This document shows positions 44,337-52,433 of a DNA stretch of 64,000 nucleotides, piece after piece. A program made the position numbers and the translations under genes. The stretch's first letter is position 1, and each line of letters opens with the position of its first letter. The notes under the pieces are model-generated. The model saw only the letters and a program-made list of their open reading frames with translations, did no database searches and had not been told where the DNA came from. The DNA is from Armatimonadetes bacterium 55-13 (lineage in GTDB: Bacteria > Armatimonadota > Fimbriimonadia > Fimbriimonadales > Fimbriimonadaceae): the NCBI GenBank assembly GCA_001898035.1, contig MKRX01000015.1, forward strand, positions 29,731-93,730. The letters run 5' to 3'.

Positions 44337-45986
44337 TTACTTGGGAGTGGACATCACGAGCGTTCGTCCGCCGTTGGAGAAGTATCGGAATGCCGCCTTT
44401 CCATCTGGGACCTCACGGCCTTCGAGATTGACCTTGTCCAGCGATCCTGCTTTGAGGTTGGCCTTCTGACTTTCGCCGACGGCTCGAACCGACGCGTAGG
44501 CGGCGGAAAGCGCATAGTATGCGCCAGCGTAGTTCTCGTTCGACTTGACCGCAGCCTCACCAAACTTGACCGCATCTTGCCCCTTGCCCATGAGCAAGTT
44601 GACGATGCTTAAACCGGTCAGAGCTTGATAAGAGCTGGGCTGGGCTTCGAGGGCAGTTTGGAACAGGATTCGGGCGTTTTCGAGTTGGACGTCAGCATCC
44701 TTCTTTTGGAGGCCACCGTTCAGCGCGATGTTGATGGATTCATTTCCTCGCTCAACATACATATCCGAGTTGCACGGATCGCTCAGGACGGATAACTCGA
44801 AGTACTTGCGACTGCGTTCGTAATCTTGCAGGCGGTTGGTGAGGGCGCTGAGGAAGTAGTTGACCTCCGTTCGCTGTCCCTGGTCTCGGGCCAAGTCCGA
44901 TGCCAACCGGCTTAGAACTTGGTTATTACTGTTCTTGAGAGCGATATAGGCCTGTGCCGTGCGGACACCAAGGTTCTCGCTGTCGGATAAAACGGCTTCC
45001 TTCATCGCTGCATCGGAAGCTTCCCGATTCCCCGCATCTGTTTCGATGGTGGCCAAAAGCGCATAGCTGTAACCATCCATCGCGCTCTTCTTGTCCAGAT
45101 CCTTGAGGGTAGCCCGAGCTTCGGCAAATCTTCCCAATTTCACTTGCGCATACGCCAGTCGATTTCCGATGGCGGCGTTGGAGATATCGGAAGCAAAGAC
45201 GCTAGACAGCGTCTGGGGAACGAGTGAGAATCGTCCAGCCTTCATCGCGAGATCGACGTATTGCAGACGGTTCTCGTCGGTGATCTGACCAAATCCATCC
45301 ACTTGGCTATCGATGCTCTTGCGGCGGCTTTCAACGGCAGACTTCAGAGCTTCTGCGAATAGCTTTTGCGTATCTTCGAGCTTGCCACCGCGATTGATCG
45401 TTGCAAAAGCTCGCTGGAGGTTGATAACCGAGAGAAGTTCAAGAGCCTGAAGGTTCTTTGGATCGTCGGCAACGACGTCTTCCGCAAATTTTTGGGCGCG
45501 ATCGAGAACGCTCTTACCCATGTAGGCACGTGCGAGTACAAGACGAGCCGGGTTGTAGCCCTTTTGCGCCTTAAGCGCAATTCGGCCAGCGGTGATGGCT
45601 TCGTCCCACTTGCTGTCTCGAAGGAAGTCTGCAGCAGCCTTCACATGGAAGTCCGCCCCCTTAGAAACGCCGTTATCGACCTTTAAAGTGAGGACTTTCT
45701 TGCTTGACTTTCCGTCCGTAGTGTAAGCCGCGAACGTAACCTTTAGGTCACCCTCTTCCTCGGCTAGAGTGTCGAGTTTAAATTCGTATGGAGTGCTAGT
45801 GTCGCTATCGCGAAGATCGGAGCCGACATAAAATTCGACTTGGCTCACCGGCGATTTGGCCTCAACCGTAACACGGAAGTGCCGTTCGCCAGAGATCACC
45901 TCGCGATCCTTGACGTCCACGTTGATCACCGGCGCCCCTGCTTGCGTTAAGCCGAGCACCGCCATGGCTATTAATGAAGCTGTCAT
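44337..45986 (-). CDS. Exported TPR-repeat protein with N-terminal Ig-like domain
   Basis: 549 residues from ATG 45986. A signal peptide (SLIAMAVLGLTQAGA) leads into a ~80-residue Ig/Big-like beta domain (INVDVKDREVISGERHFRVTVEAK, with VEFYVGSDLRDSD). The rest is helical with tetratricopeptide-style spacing (AITAGRIALKAQKGYNPARLVLARAYMG; ARILFQTALEAQPSSYQALTGLSIVNLL). Such proteins are scaffolds in envelope complexes. No catalytic motif is seen. A terminator follows, and a 65-base gap separates it from the P-II operon. Confidence 0.8.
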   Translation of the reverse strand: MTASLIAMAVLGLTQAGAPVINVDVKDREVISGERHFRVTVEAKSPVSQVEFYVGSDLRDSDTSTPYEFKLDTLAEEEGDLKVTFAAYTTDGKSSKKVLTLKVDNGVSKGADFHVKAAADFLRDSKWDEAITAGRIALKAQKGYNPARLVLARAYMGKSVLDRAQKFAEDVVADDPKNLQALELLSVINLQRAFATINRGGKLEDTQKLFAEALKSAVESRRKSIDSQVDGFGQITDENRLQYVDLAMKAGRFSLVPQTLSSVFASDISNAAIGNRLAYAQVKLGRFAEARATLKDLDKKSAMDGYSYALLATIETDAGNREASDAAMKEAVLSDSENLGVRTAQAYIALKNSNNQVLSRLASDLARDQGQRTEVNYFLSALTNRLQDYERSRKYFELSVLSDPCNSDMYVERGNESINIALNGGLQKKDADVQLENARILFQTALEAQPSSYQALTGLSIVNLLMGKGQDAVKFGEAAVKSNENYAGAYYALSAAYASVRAVGESQKANLKAGSLDKVNLEGREVPDGKAAFRYFSNGGRTLVMSTPK

Positions 45987-46051
45987 GATTCTTGGGTCCC
46001 TTGTCCCGTGAGTATGACGGAATAAATGCCAAAAGCATTCGATTAGGAATG

Positions 46052-46390
46052 CTAAATCGCGTCTAGCCCGCGTTCTTCCGTGCGGATTCGGACCGAATCC
46101 AGCACCTTTTCGACGAAAACCTTTCCGTCTCCGGGTTCGCCCGTACGGGCGTGACTAAGGATAGCTTCAATGACGTCTTCTGCCAAATCGTCGGCGACAA
46201 CGACCTCGACTTTAGATCGGATGGGGAGAGCAATTAGCTGTTCGTCGCCGCCGAACCATGTTGGTTTTTCTTCTGAATTGCCCGTTCCTCGAACGTCCGA
46301 GACGGATAGGCCCGAAACGCCGACGGCCGCAATAGCCGACTTCACGGCTTCCAATTTATGAGGTCGGATATATCCGACAATGCGCTTCAT
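46052..46390 (-). CDS. P-II family signalling protein, atypical T-loop
   Basis: 112 residues, full P-II length. The fold is clear (KRIVGYIRPHKLEAVKSAI; VEVVVADDLAEDVIEAIL; B-loop TGEPGDGKVFV; C-loop VRIRTEE). Aligned with E. coli GlnB without gaps, the uridylylated Tyr51 is Gln, and Gln39, which helps bind 2-oxoglutarate and Mg-ATP, is Ser. The T-loop reads GNSEEKPTWFGGDEQLI. ATP binding looks likely; uridylylation at position 51 is impossible. Its ATG overlaps the stop of the upstream CMD gene, and no amtB or glnA is adjacent. Confidence 0.88.
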   Translation of the reverse strand: MKRIVGYIRPHKLEAVKSAIAAVGVSGLSVSDVRGTGNSEEKPTWFGGDEQLIALPIRSKVEVVVADDLAEDVIEAILSHARTGEPGDGKVFVEKVLDSVRIRTEERGLDAI

Positions 46391-46746
46391 GGCTGAGGAT
46401 CCGCTTCAGCGAACAGTTCATCCATAACCTCAACCGCATATCGGAGATGAGGGATGACGATTGAGCCTCCAATGACGAGGCCGATATTCATGGCCTCGTA
46501 GAGTTCCTCTTTGCTACATCCCTCGGTTACGCACCGGTCGAGATGGTAGAAGATGCAATCGTTACAGCGCAGCACCATTGAGCCAACCAGCCCCATGAGT
46601 TCCTTGTTCTTCACCGAAATCGCGCCTTCTAGATAGGCATTTGTATCGACGGCGAAAAACCGATTGAAATCCTTAAACCCCGAGCCGAGGATTCGATCGT
46701 TCATCTCCTTTCGGTAGAGGCGAGTCTCGGTGGCTTTCTTTCTCAT
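46387..46746 (-). CDS. Carboxymuconolactone decarboxylase/AhpD-family protein
   Basis: 119 residues from ATG 46746. The AhpD-like core has LRCNDCIFYHLDRC: a CxxC pair followed by His three residues later, the redox/proton-relay site of the CMD family, plus a further Cys. Helices around AISVKNKELMGLVGSMVL and LYEAMNIGLVIGGSIVIPHLRYA are usual. It may reduce peroxides or disulfides. It overlaps the P-II gene by four bases (ATGA) and follows two NTF2-like genes on the same strand. Confidence 0.88.
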   Translation of the reverse strand: MRKKATETRLYRKEMNDRILGSGFKDFNRFFAVDTNAYLEGAISVKNKELMGLVGSMVLRCNDCIFYHLDRCVTEGCSKEELYEAMNIGLVIGGSIVIPHLRYAVEVMDELFAEADPQP

Positions 46747-46776
46747 GGGTAGATCAAGGTCAGCTAAGAAGATGGG

Positions 46777-47217
46777 TTAGCGGGGCAGCCCTGGATACAT
46801 TTCCCGAGAAATCCCCAGGACATCGACTTTCCAGTGACCATCTTTCTTGACCAGAGGGAGTTCGTATTTTTCCTCGTAGGTTCCCGGGCTGGCGGCATTC
46901 TTGTACCAACCTAGAATGACGGTAGCGTTATTTGCATCCTGCTCTTTGGTGTCGTTTATTTTCCAGACGAATCGCCAATACTTGGCGTTCTCGTAGGTTT
47001 CCTTCCACTCCGCCTCCATCTCCTGCTCGCTTCGTCCATCCATGTAGCTTAGTTGTGCCAAGGTCTTTTCGTCACCCTTAGCGAGGGCCCCGAGGAAGCG
47101 CCCAGCGACCGCCGACGGGGAATCTCCCGCCAACAGGAAGAGGACGACGACCGCCGCTACAACGGCGACCATCAGGACGATAACGATGCTCGCGCGACCG
47201 GATCGTTTCATGCGCAT
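46777..47217 (-). CDS. Membrane-anchored NTF2-like protein (copy B)
   Basis: 146 residues from ATG 47217 (the frame's earlier start at 47334 overlaps the upstream gene). One N-terminal membrane helix (ASIVIVLMVAVVAAVVVLFLLAG) is followed by a ~100-residue domain resembling NTF2/DUF4878 folds: AVAGRFLGALAKGDEKTLAQLSYMD, ATVILGWYKN, YELPLVKKDGHWKVDVLG. It probably faces the periplasm. It is five bases downstream of a similar gene and upstream of the CMD and P-II genes. No catalytic residue is evident. Confidence 0.72.
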   Translation of the reverse strand: MRMKRSGRASIVIVLMVAVVAAVVVLFLLAGDSPSAVAGRFLGALAKGDEKTLAQLSYMDGRSEQEMEAEWKETYENAKYWRFVWKINDTKEQDANNATVILGWYKNAASPGTYEEKYELPLVKKDGHWKVDVLGISREMYPGLPR

Positions 47218-47222
47218 GCTTT

Positions 47223-47702
47223 TTACCTCACCGGGAACAGTCCGTAGTTCGGAGCGTTCGTTAACTTTCGGGCGGCTAACGCTGTTGCCCTTGTATCGAT
47301 CACCCAAGCTCCATCTCTTCGGACCACGTCCCAAATCAACGACTGTCGCTCTCCATTCGGATATTGATAACGCACCACCAGGATCGATTCATTTGGCTTT
47401 CGAATGACATTTTGGATCTCGTACGAAGCGTTGTACTGCGTCATGATCGCACTGACATTCATCCACAATTCTTCGGTGGGGGCAGAATCAAAATCTGGCT
47501 CGACCAGCGTTGCCGCTTGCTTTTGATCGTGATCTAGGACAGCCATATGGAATCGTCTTACAACACTATCCGGGCCATAGTTCCTGAGAGTGCCAAAAAC
47601 GGATAGCGTAAGCAGGGAGAGTAAGATCGATGTCAGCCAGCCTAGGGTCGGCACCCCCTTCAACATGGGTGCAGAATACCTTTCACTGAACTCAGGACTC
47701 AT
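47223..47702 (-). CDS. Membrane-anchored NTF2-like protein (copy A)
   Basis: 159 residues from ATG 47702; an earlier start at 47921 would extend into the divergent DUF1501 gene. A membrane helix (LGWLTSILLSLLTLSVFG) leads to a ~110-residue domain with SVVRRFHMAVLDHDQKQAATLVEPD, ILVVRYQYPNG and IWDVVRRDGAWVIDTRA. This follows the same order as copy B (helix, xxxAVLxxDxKxA start, strand, WKV/WVI end), so the two are probably diverged paralogues. It opens the operon whose last genes encode an AhpD-like protein and P-II. Confidence 0.7.
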   Translation of the reverse strand: MSPEFSERYSAPMLKGVPTLGWLTSILLSLLTLSVFGTLRNYGPDSVVRRFHMAVLDHDQKQAATLVEPDFDSAPTEELWMNVSAIMTQYNASYEIQNVIRKPNESILVVRYQYPNGERQSLIWDVVRRDGAWVIDTRATALAARKLTNAPNYGLFPVR

Positions 47703-47793
47703 TTGTGGCGTCTCCACGCTCACAAGGTTCAAAAATGTTCGGTGAATCTTGGTTCCCGAGGGAAGAGCCGATAGGATATTTAGTGGTGTAAAG

Positions 47794-49023
47794 ATGAGCG
47801 AACTAATCAGTCGCAGAGATGCAATTAAGCGTGGGGGGTTAATCGCGGTCGGGCTTGTTGCCCCCCGGTGGCTGTCCACCATCGCCGAGGCAGATGTTCT
47901 GCAGGTCGCGAAGGGCGGCAAGATCGCGAAAGATACCGTGTTGGTCGTCTGTCAATTTAGCGGCGGAAACGACGGATTGAATACGGTTATTCCCTACGCG
48001 AACAAGCTGTACTACCAGATGAGGCCGACCATCGGTATCGAAGAAGATAAGGTCGTTAAGTTGAACGACCAGATGGGACTGCATCCGGCGATGGCTCCCC
48101 TTGGCGAGTTGTATAAGCAGGGAAAGGTAGCGATCGTCCAAAACGTCGGCTATCCTCAGCCGAATCGTTCTCACTTTAAGAGCATGGACATTTGGCAGTC
48201 GGCTTCGCCGGACAGCAAACTGCGCTACGGTTGGATTGGCCGCCATATGGATTTTGTGGCGGGGCATGGGACGGGAAATCCCGTCTACGCCTTGGGGCTC
48301 TCAACCGAAAAACCGTTAGCATTAGCAGGGAAGACGGCCAGCGTCCCTTGCTTCGCAAGTTTGGCAGACATCCAAGCGATGATTGGCGATCCGGATTCCG
48401 AGAGGATGCTTCGCGCGATTCAAGGCATGGATGCCAAGCCGGGTTCACCGGAAAGCGTGGTTCAGCAGGCCAACAAAACGGCATTGGACGCGATGGACGT
48501 GCTGGCAACTCAGCTTCAAAAGTTCACGCCGAAACAAACCTATGGCACCGATCCCTTTGGGCAGGGATTCAAGCAGATCAGTCAGTTAATCGCGACGTCT
48601 CCCCAGACGCGAATCGTTTACTTCAGCACCGGTGGGTTCGACACCCACGCGCGTCAGATCGACACCCAAAACAAGTTGCTTGGAAACTTCGCGAATGCGG
48701 TCAGCGCCTTTCAGGCCGAGATGGAAGCCTGTGGACGCGCCGATAAGGTCGTCGTGCTGGTCTTCTCCGAGTTTGGTCGCCGAGTTGCAGAAAATGGGAG
48801 TCAAGGTACGGATCATGGCGCCGCCGGGCCCATGCTGCTCATAGGTAAGAAGGTGAAGGGCGGGCTCCATGGCGCGAACCCGGATCTGGCTAACCTCATG
48901 AATGGCGACCTGAAGTATCAAATCGACTTCCGCCAAGTCTACGCCTCAACTCTGGATACTTGGATTGGCGGTGACTCGGGCGTCGTCCTTGGACAGCAGT
49001 TCCAGCACGTCGACGTTTATTAA
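47794..49023 (+). CDS. DUF1501 protein with twin-arginine signal
   Basis: 409 residues from ATG 47794. The N-terminus has a Tat signal (SRRDAIKRGGLIAVGLVAPRWLS). The body matches DUF1501, a family related to alkaline phosphatases/sulfatases: VCQFSGGNDGLNTVIPY, GLHPAMAPLGELYKQGKVAIVQNVGYPQPNRSHFKSMDIW, STGGFDTH, and VFSEFGRRVAENGSQGTDHGAAGPM. Conserved Asp, His and Glu residues of these segments probably bind metal. The family often pairs with DUF1800, which is not found here. Its function is unknown. It is divergent from the NTF2-like/P-II operon and is followed by a terminator. Confidence 0.87.
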   Translation: MSELISRRDAIKRGGLIAVGLVAPRWLSTIAEADVLQVAKGGKIAKDTVLVVCQFSGGNDGLNTVIPYANKLYYQMRPTIGIEEDKVVKLNDQMGLHPAMAPLGELYKQGKVAIVQNVGYPQPNRSHFKSMDIWQSASPDSKLRYGWIGRHMDFVAGHGTGNPVYALGLSTEKPLALAGKTASVPCFASLADIQAMIGDPDSERMLRAIQGMDAKPGSPESVVQQANKTALDAMDVLATQLQKFTPKQTYGTDPFGQGFKQISQLIATSPQTRIVYFSTGGFDTHARQIDTQNKLLGNFANAVSAFQAEMEACGRADKVVVLVFSEFGRRVAENGSQGTDHGAAGPMLLIGKKVKGGLHGANPDLANLMNGDLKYQIDFRQVYASTLDTWIGGDSGVVLGQQFQHVDVY

Positions 49024-49042
49024 GCTCAAGCGAACACCCGAT

Positions 49043-49072
49043 GCCTCCCGGTCTCTCGCGAGAACGGGAGGC
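49043..49072. terminator. Hairpin terminator after the DUF1501 gene
   Basis: GCCTCCCG (49043-49050) pairs with CGGGAGGC (49065-49072), with inner TCTCGCGAGA, then ACTTTCC. It lies between two convergent genes (DUF1501 and nfo). Confidence 0.75.
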
Positions 49073-49079
49073 ACTTTCC

Positions 49080-49925
49080 TTAGGCGATCAACGACTTCAA
49101 TTTGGCGAGGTTCCGAGCGTGTCCCTCTGGCGCTTCCGGCGTTTCGAGGATGATTGGGACCCTCTCAAAGCGCGGATCGTTGACCAACAGTTCGAACGCC
49201 TTGGGTCCGATCATGCCTTCTCCGATATGTTCGTGGCGATCCACCTTTGAGCCGAGGCCCTTCTTACTGTCATTGCAATGAATGACCTTTAGCTTGTCGA
49301 TTCCGATGATGCGATCGAACTCAGAAAACGTGTGCGTGTAAGTTTCCTCCGTGCGGATGTCATAGCCCGCCACAAATATGTGACAGGTATCAAGGCATAC
49401 CGCCAATTGCGGATGATTTCCACAGGCATTCAGAACAAAGGCCAATTCTTCAAATTTTGAATTGAGCGCCGTGCCTTGCCCTGCGGTGGTTTCCATACAA
49501 AGCGTCACATCCGGCGGCATTTGGGCGAGAATGTGTTTGGTGGATTCCACCATCCGATTGAGCCCCTCTTCCACCGTTTGGTCCTTGTATCCACCCATAT
49601 GTGACACGACGAAAGGGATGCCATAGCGGTGGCAACGCTCAATCTCGCCTTGGAGTCCGGCGATACTCTTTGCACGATGCTCATCATCAACGGCACTCAC
49701 GTGAATGAGATAACTGTCATGGCTAATGAGGCAGTCGATTCCCGTTTCCTCTCGTGCCTTGGTCAGATCGGCGACCATTTCATCCGTTACAACCTTTGCT
49801 TTCCACTGTTGGGGACTGCTGGTAAAAACTTGGACCGCCGCGCATCCAATTTCTTTGCTATTGCGTACCGCTTTGCCCAGACCGCCAGAGGTTGGCATGT
49901 GCGCGCCGAGAAGTTGAGCTCCCAT
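49080..49925 (-). CDS. nfo: Endonuclease IV (AP endonuclease)
   Basis: 281 residues. It opens LLGAHMPTSGGLGKAV, then AAVQVFTSSPQQWKAK, ISHDSYLIHVSA, PFVVSHMGGYKD, MCLETTAGQG-like segment (LCMETTAGQGTALNSKFEEL), VCLDTCHIFVAGYDIRT, VIHCNDSKKGLGSKVDRHEHIGEGMIG and PIILETPE. These hold the His, Glu and Asp ligands of the three zinc ions of the TIM-barrel enzyme. It cuts the DNA backbone at abasic sites in base excision repair. It is divergent from the FkbM methyltransferase gene. Confidence 0.95.
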   Translation of the reverse strand: MGAQLLGAHMPTSGGLGKAVRNSKEIGCAAVQVFTSSPQQWKAKVVTDEMVADLTKAREETGIDCLISHDSYLIHVSAVDDEHRAKSIAGLQGEIERCHRYGIPFVVSHMGGYKDQTVEEGLNRMVESTKHILAQMPPDVTLCMETTAGQGTALNSKFEELAFVLNACGNHPQLAVCLDTCHIFVAGYDIRTEETYTHTFSEFDRIIGIDKLKVIHCNDSKKGLGSKVDRHEHIGEGMIGPKAFELLVNDPRFERVPIILETPEAPEGHARNLAKLKSLIA

Positions 49926-49984
49926 ATTCAGAAAAGTACCGCATCTCTCCCACCGTTGGCCCTACACTAAGGCCAGATAAGCAC

Positions 49985-50935
49985 ATGGGAATTTCATCCA
50001 CTCTTTGGCAGGCGATCCTGCGTCGGCGTTATGCAAAGGTCGTTCCCGACCGAGCCTGGGTCGAGCTTCTTATGGAACTTGAGGCTCCACTTCATAAGGG
50101 TGAAAGGTGGGGAGCTGACGGATATTTTGACCCCGTCAGTCAAACGACTCTCCCACGACCTGACCGATTTGCCAAAATGTTGCTATCGAATCGCGATGTC
50201 GTACGACGCCTGCGCGTTGCCCTGGACATCAAGTTTCAAATTGAATCCCACCGACTCCTTGCCCAATTTTGCGATCTGACGGTGGCGCTCGAGACTCGCT
50301 CCGATCTATACACCTTGGCCGAAGTATTTGGGGATGAGATTTATGGAATCGATCTTAATCGACCGAGTTTTGTCATCGATATTGGGGCAAACGTCGGGTT
50401 CAGCGCGCTCTACTTCGCTTCGCGGTACGACAGCGAAGTGGTGGCGTTTGAACTATTTCCAGCAACGGCCGGGCTGGCGCAAGCGAACTTTGACCTTAAT
50501 CCCGATCTGGCCAGACGAATCGAATTGAAAGTGGAAGGGCTCTCTGATGCCAACTCCATTCTAGAGCTTCCCTACGATCCAGAAGGATCGGCAGGAATGG
50601 GAATCTTTAACCCAAGCACCAACCTTCCTTTGACTGCGGTTCAGATCCGAGATGTAAACGAGGTCTTTCCCGGCTTGCTCAAACGGGCAGGCGACCGCCT
50701 GATTGTCCTTAAAGTGGATTGCGAAGGGGCTGAGTACGCCATTTTTGATCGACTTTTGGAAGTCGGGGGTTTAAGCGCAGTGGACTCGATTTTGCTAGAG
50801 ACTCACCCTTCACCCAATCGAAATGCCGACGAAATCTGCGCACTTTTGCGGGACGAAGGGTTCCGATATTTTCGCCAGGGCAGTGGCTTTCCCGGCATCG
50901 AGATGATTCGGGCTTCCCGCACTCGAGAACGGTAG
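49985..50935 (+). CDS. FkbM-family SAM-dependent methyltransferase
   Basis: 316 residues from ATG 49985 (an in-frame start at 49892 would overlap the nfo gene). After an N-terminal helical part the Rossmann core begins SFVIDIGANVGFSALYFASRY (SAM motif I), then VVAFELFPATAGLAQANFDLNP (motif II acidic residue), and VLKVDCEGAEYAIFDRL (motif IV-V), typical of FkbM. Such enzymes methylate hydroxyls of sugars or polyketides. The next gene encodes phosphomannomutase, so polysaccharide modification is plausible but unproven. Confidence 0.88.
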   Translation: MGISSTLWQAILRRRYAKVVPDRAWVELLMELEAPLHKGERWGADGYFDPVSQTTLPRPDRFAKMLLSNRDVVRRLRVALDIKFQIESHRLLAQFCDLTVALETRSDLYTLAEVFGDEIYGIDLNRPSFVIDIGANVGFSALYFASRYDSEVVAFELFPATAGLAQANFDLNPDLARRIELKVEGLSDANSILELPYDPEGSAGMGIFNPSTNLPLTAVQIRDVNEVFPGLLKRAGDRLIVLKVDCEGAEYAIFDRLLEVGGLSAVDSILLETHPSPNRNADEICALLRDEGFRYFRQGSGFPGIEMIRASRTRER

Positions 50936-51032
50936 CGATTCTATATTTTCTCTTTATGTTCGAGGAAAGTTAGCGATCTCTGGCCCGGGAAGTGTTCCTC
51001 CTGGGGGTGGCTGTCGTCTAAACTAGGCGACG

Positions 51033-52397
51033 ATGGGTCAGTATCTTCCCTGCTTTAAGGCTTACGACGTCCGCGGCAAAGTGCCGTCTGAGCTCAATCC
51101 AGAGGTTGCCTACGCAATTGGACGCGCCTATGCCGAACACATCAAACCCAAGAGGGTGTGTATCGGTTACGATATCCGCCTTAGTGGACCGGGGCTCTAC
51201 GAGGCCTTGGCCAAAGGCTTGAACGACGCAGGGGTGGATGTCGTACACCTCGGGATGATTGGCACCGAGATGGTGTATTTCGCCACGGCTTACTATGGTC
51301 TTGATGGAGGCATCATGATTACGGCGAGCCACAATCCACCGGAATACAACGGGCTCAAGATGGTTCGGTCGGAAAGTCGGCCCATTAGCGGAGATACGGG
51401 CTTGCTCGATATTGAGAAGACGACTTTCGAATACCTGAAGTCTTCTCCTCAACCGGTCGAAAATCTTGGTTCGATCGAGGACAAGAACTGTTATGCCGAC
51501 TTTGTAACGCACCTCACGAAGATCGTCGATCCCGCGGACATTAAACCACTCAAGGTCTTAGCCGACCCCGGCAACGGCGCGGCGGGCATCGCACTCAACG
51601 AGTTGTTGCCAGAAATTCCTTTGCAAGTCGATCAGATTCGCGCTGAGCCCGACGGAACCTTTCCCAACGGCGTTCCGAACCCTATTTTGGAAGAGTCTCG
51701 CGCGATGACGGTCAAGGCGATGAGCGATGCGGGCGAGCCGTATGCATTTGGAGTCGCTTGGGACGGCGACTATGACCGTTGCTTCTTTTTTGACGAGAAG
51801 GGCGAGTTCATCGAAGGCTATTACATCGTTGGACTCTTGGCGCAGGCGATCCTTCAAAGAGACCCCAACCATACGATCATTTACGATCCTCGTTTGTATT
51901 GGAACACGCTCGACATCGTTGGAAAGCTCAATGGTCGTGCCGTGGTCTGCAAGAGCGGCCATGCCTTCATTAAAGAGAAGATGCGGGCCGAAGACGCCAT
52001 TTACGGTGGCGAGATGAGCGCGCACCACTACTTTAAGGATCACTGGTACTGCGACAGTGGGATGCTTCCCTTCCTCCTCATCGCCCGGCTCGTCTCGCGG
52101 ACCGGGAGAAGTTTGGGAGACCTTGTCGGTGAGATGATTCAGAACTATCCTTGTTCAGGCGAGATTAACTCAGAGGTTCCGGACGTGAAGGCAGTCTTGG
52201 CCAAGGTTGAAGCGGTCCACGCCGATGGCAAGATCGATAAAATCGACGGCTTGAGCGTGGAGTACGATCAATGGAGATTTAACCTAAGAGGTTCCAATAC
52301 TGAACCGGTGATCCGCCTCAATGTCGAATCACGAGGCGACAAAGCGCTGATGGAAGCAAAAACTGTCGAACTTCTTGGTCTTATTCGATCTAATTAG
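51033..52397 (+). CDS. manB: Phosphomannomutase/phosphoglucomutase
   Basis: 454 residues, complete. Alpha-D-phosphohexomutase with FKAYDVRGKVPSELN, the phosphoserine loop GGIMITASHNPPEYNGLK near residue 95, the metal site VAWDGDYDRCFFFD, the sugar-binding loop YGGEMSAHHYF and the C-terminal phosphate loop NLRGSNTEPVIRLNVES. These residues are typical of the PMM/PGM branch rather than GlmM. It supplies mannose-1- or glucose-1-phosphate for GDP-mannose and polysaccharides. It contrasts with the degenerate mutase tail at the window start. Confidence 0.93.
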   Translation: MGQYLPCFKAYDVRGKVPSELNPEVAYAIGRAYAEHIKPKRVCIGYDIRLSGPGLYEALAKGLNDAGVDVVHLGMIGTEMVYFATAYYGLDGGIMITASHNPPEYNGLKMVRSESRPISGDTGLLDIEKTTFEYLKSSPQPVENLGSIEDKNCYADFVTHLTKIVDPADIKPLKVLADPGNGAAGIALNELLPEIPLQVDQIRAEPDGTFPNGVPNPILEESRAMTVKAMSDAGEPYAFGVAWDGDYDRCFFFDEKGEFIEGYYIVGLLAQAILQRDPNHTIIYDPRLYWNTLDIVGKLNGRAVVCKSGHAFIKEKMRAEDAIYGGEMSAHHYFKDHWYCDSGMLPFLLIARLVSRTGRSLGDLVGEMIQNYPCSGEINSEVPDVKAVLAKVEAVHADGKIDKIDGLSVEYDQWRFNLRGSNTEPVIRLNVESRGDKALMEAKTVELLGLIRSN

Positions 52398-52433
52398 TGA
52401 GAAATTCCGTCCCGATAATAAGACCGGGACTTA

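Noticed and set aside
50936..51032. GAGGAAAGT resembling the RNase P RNA core
   Set aside because: Only this short match is present; the rest of the RNase P RNA is missing in the 97-base gap.
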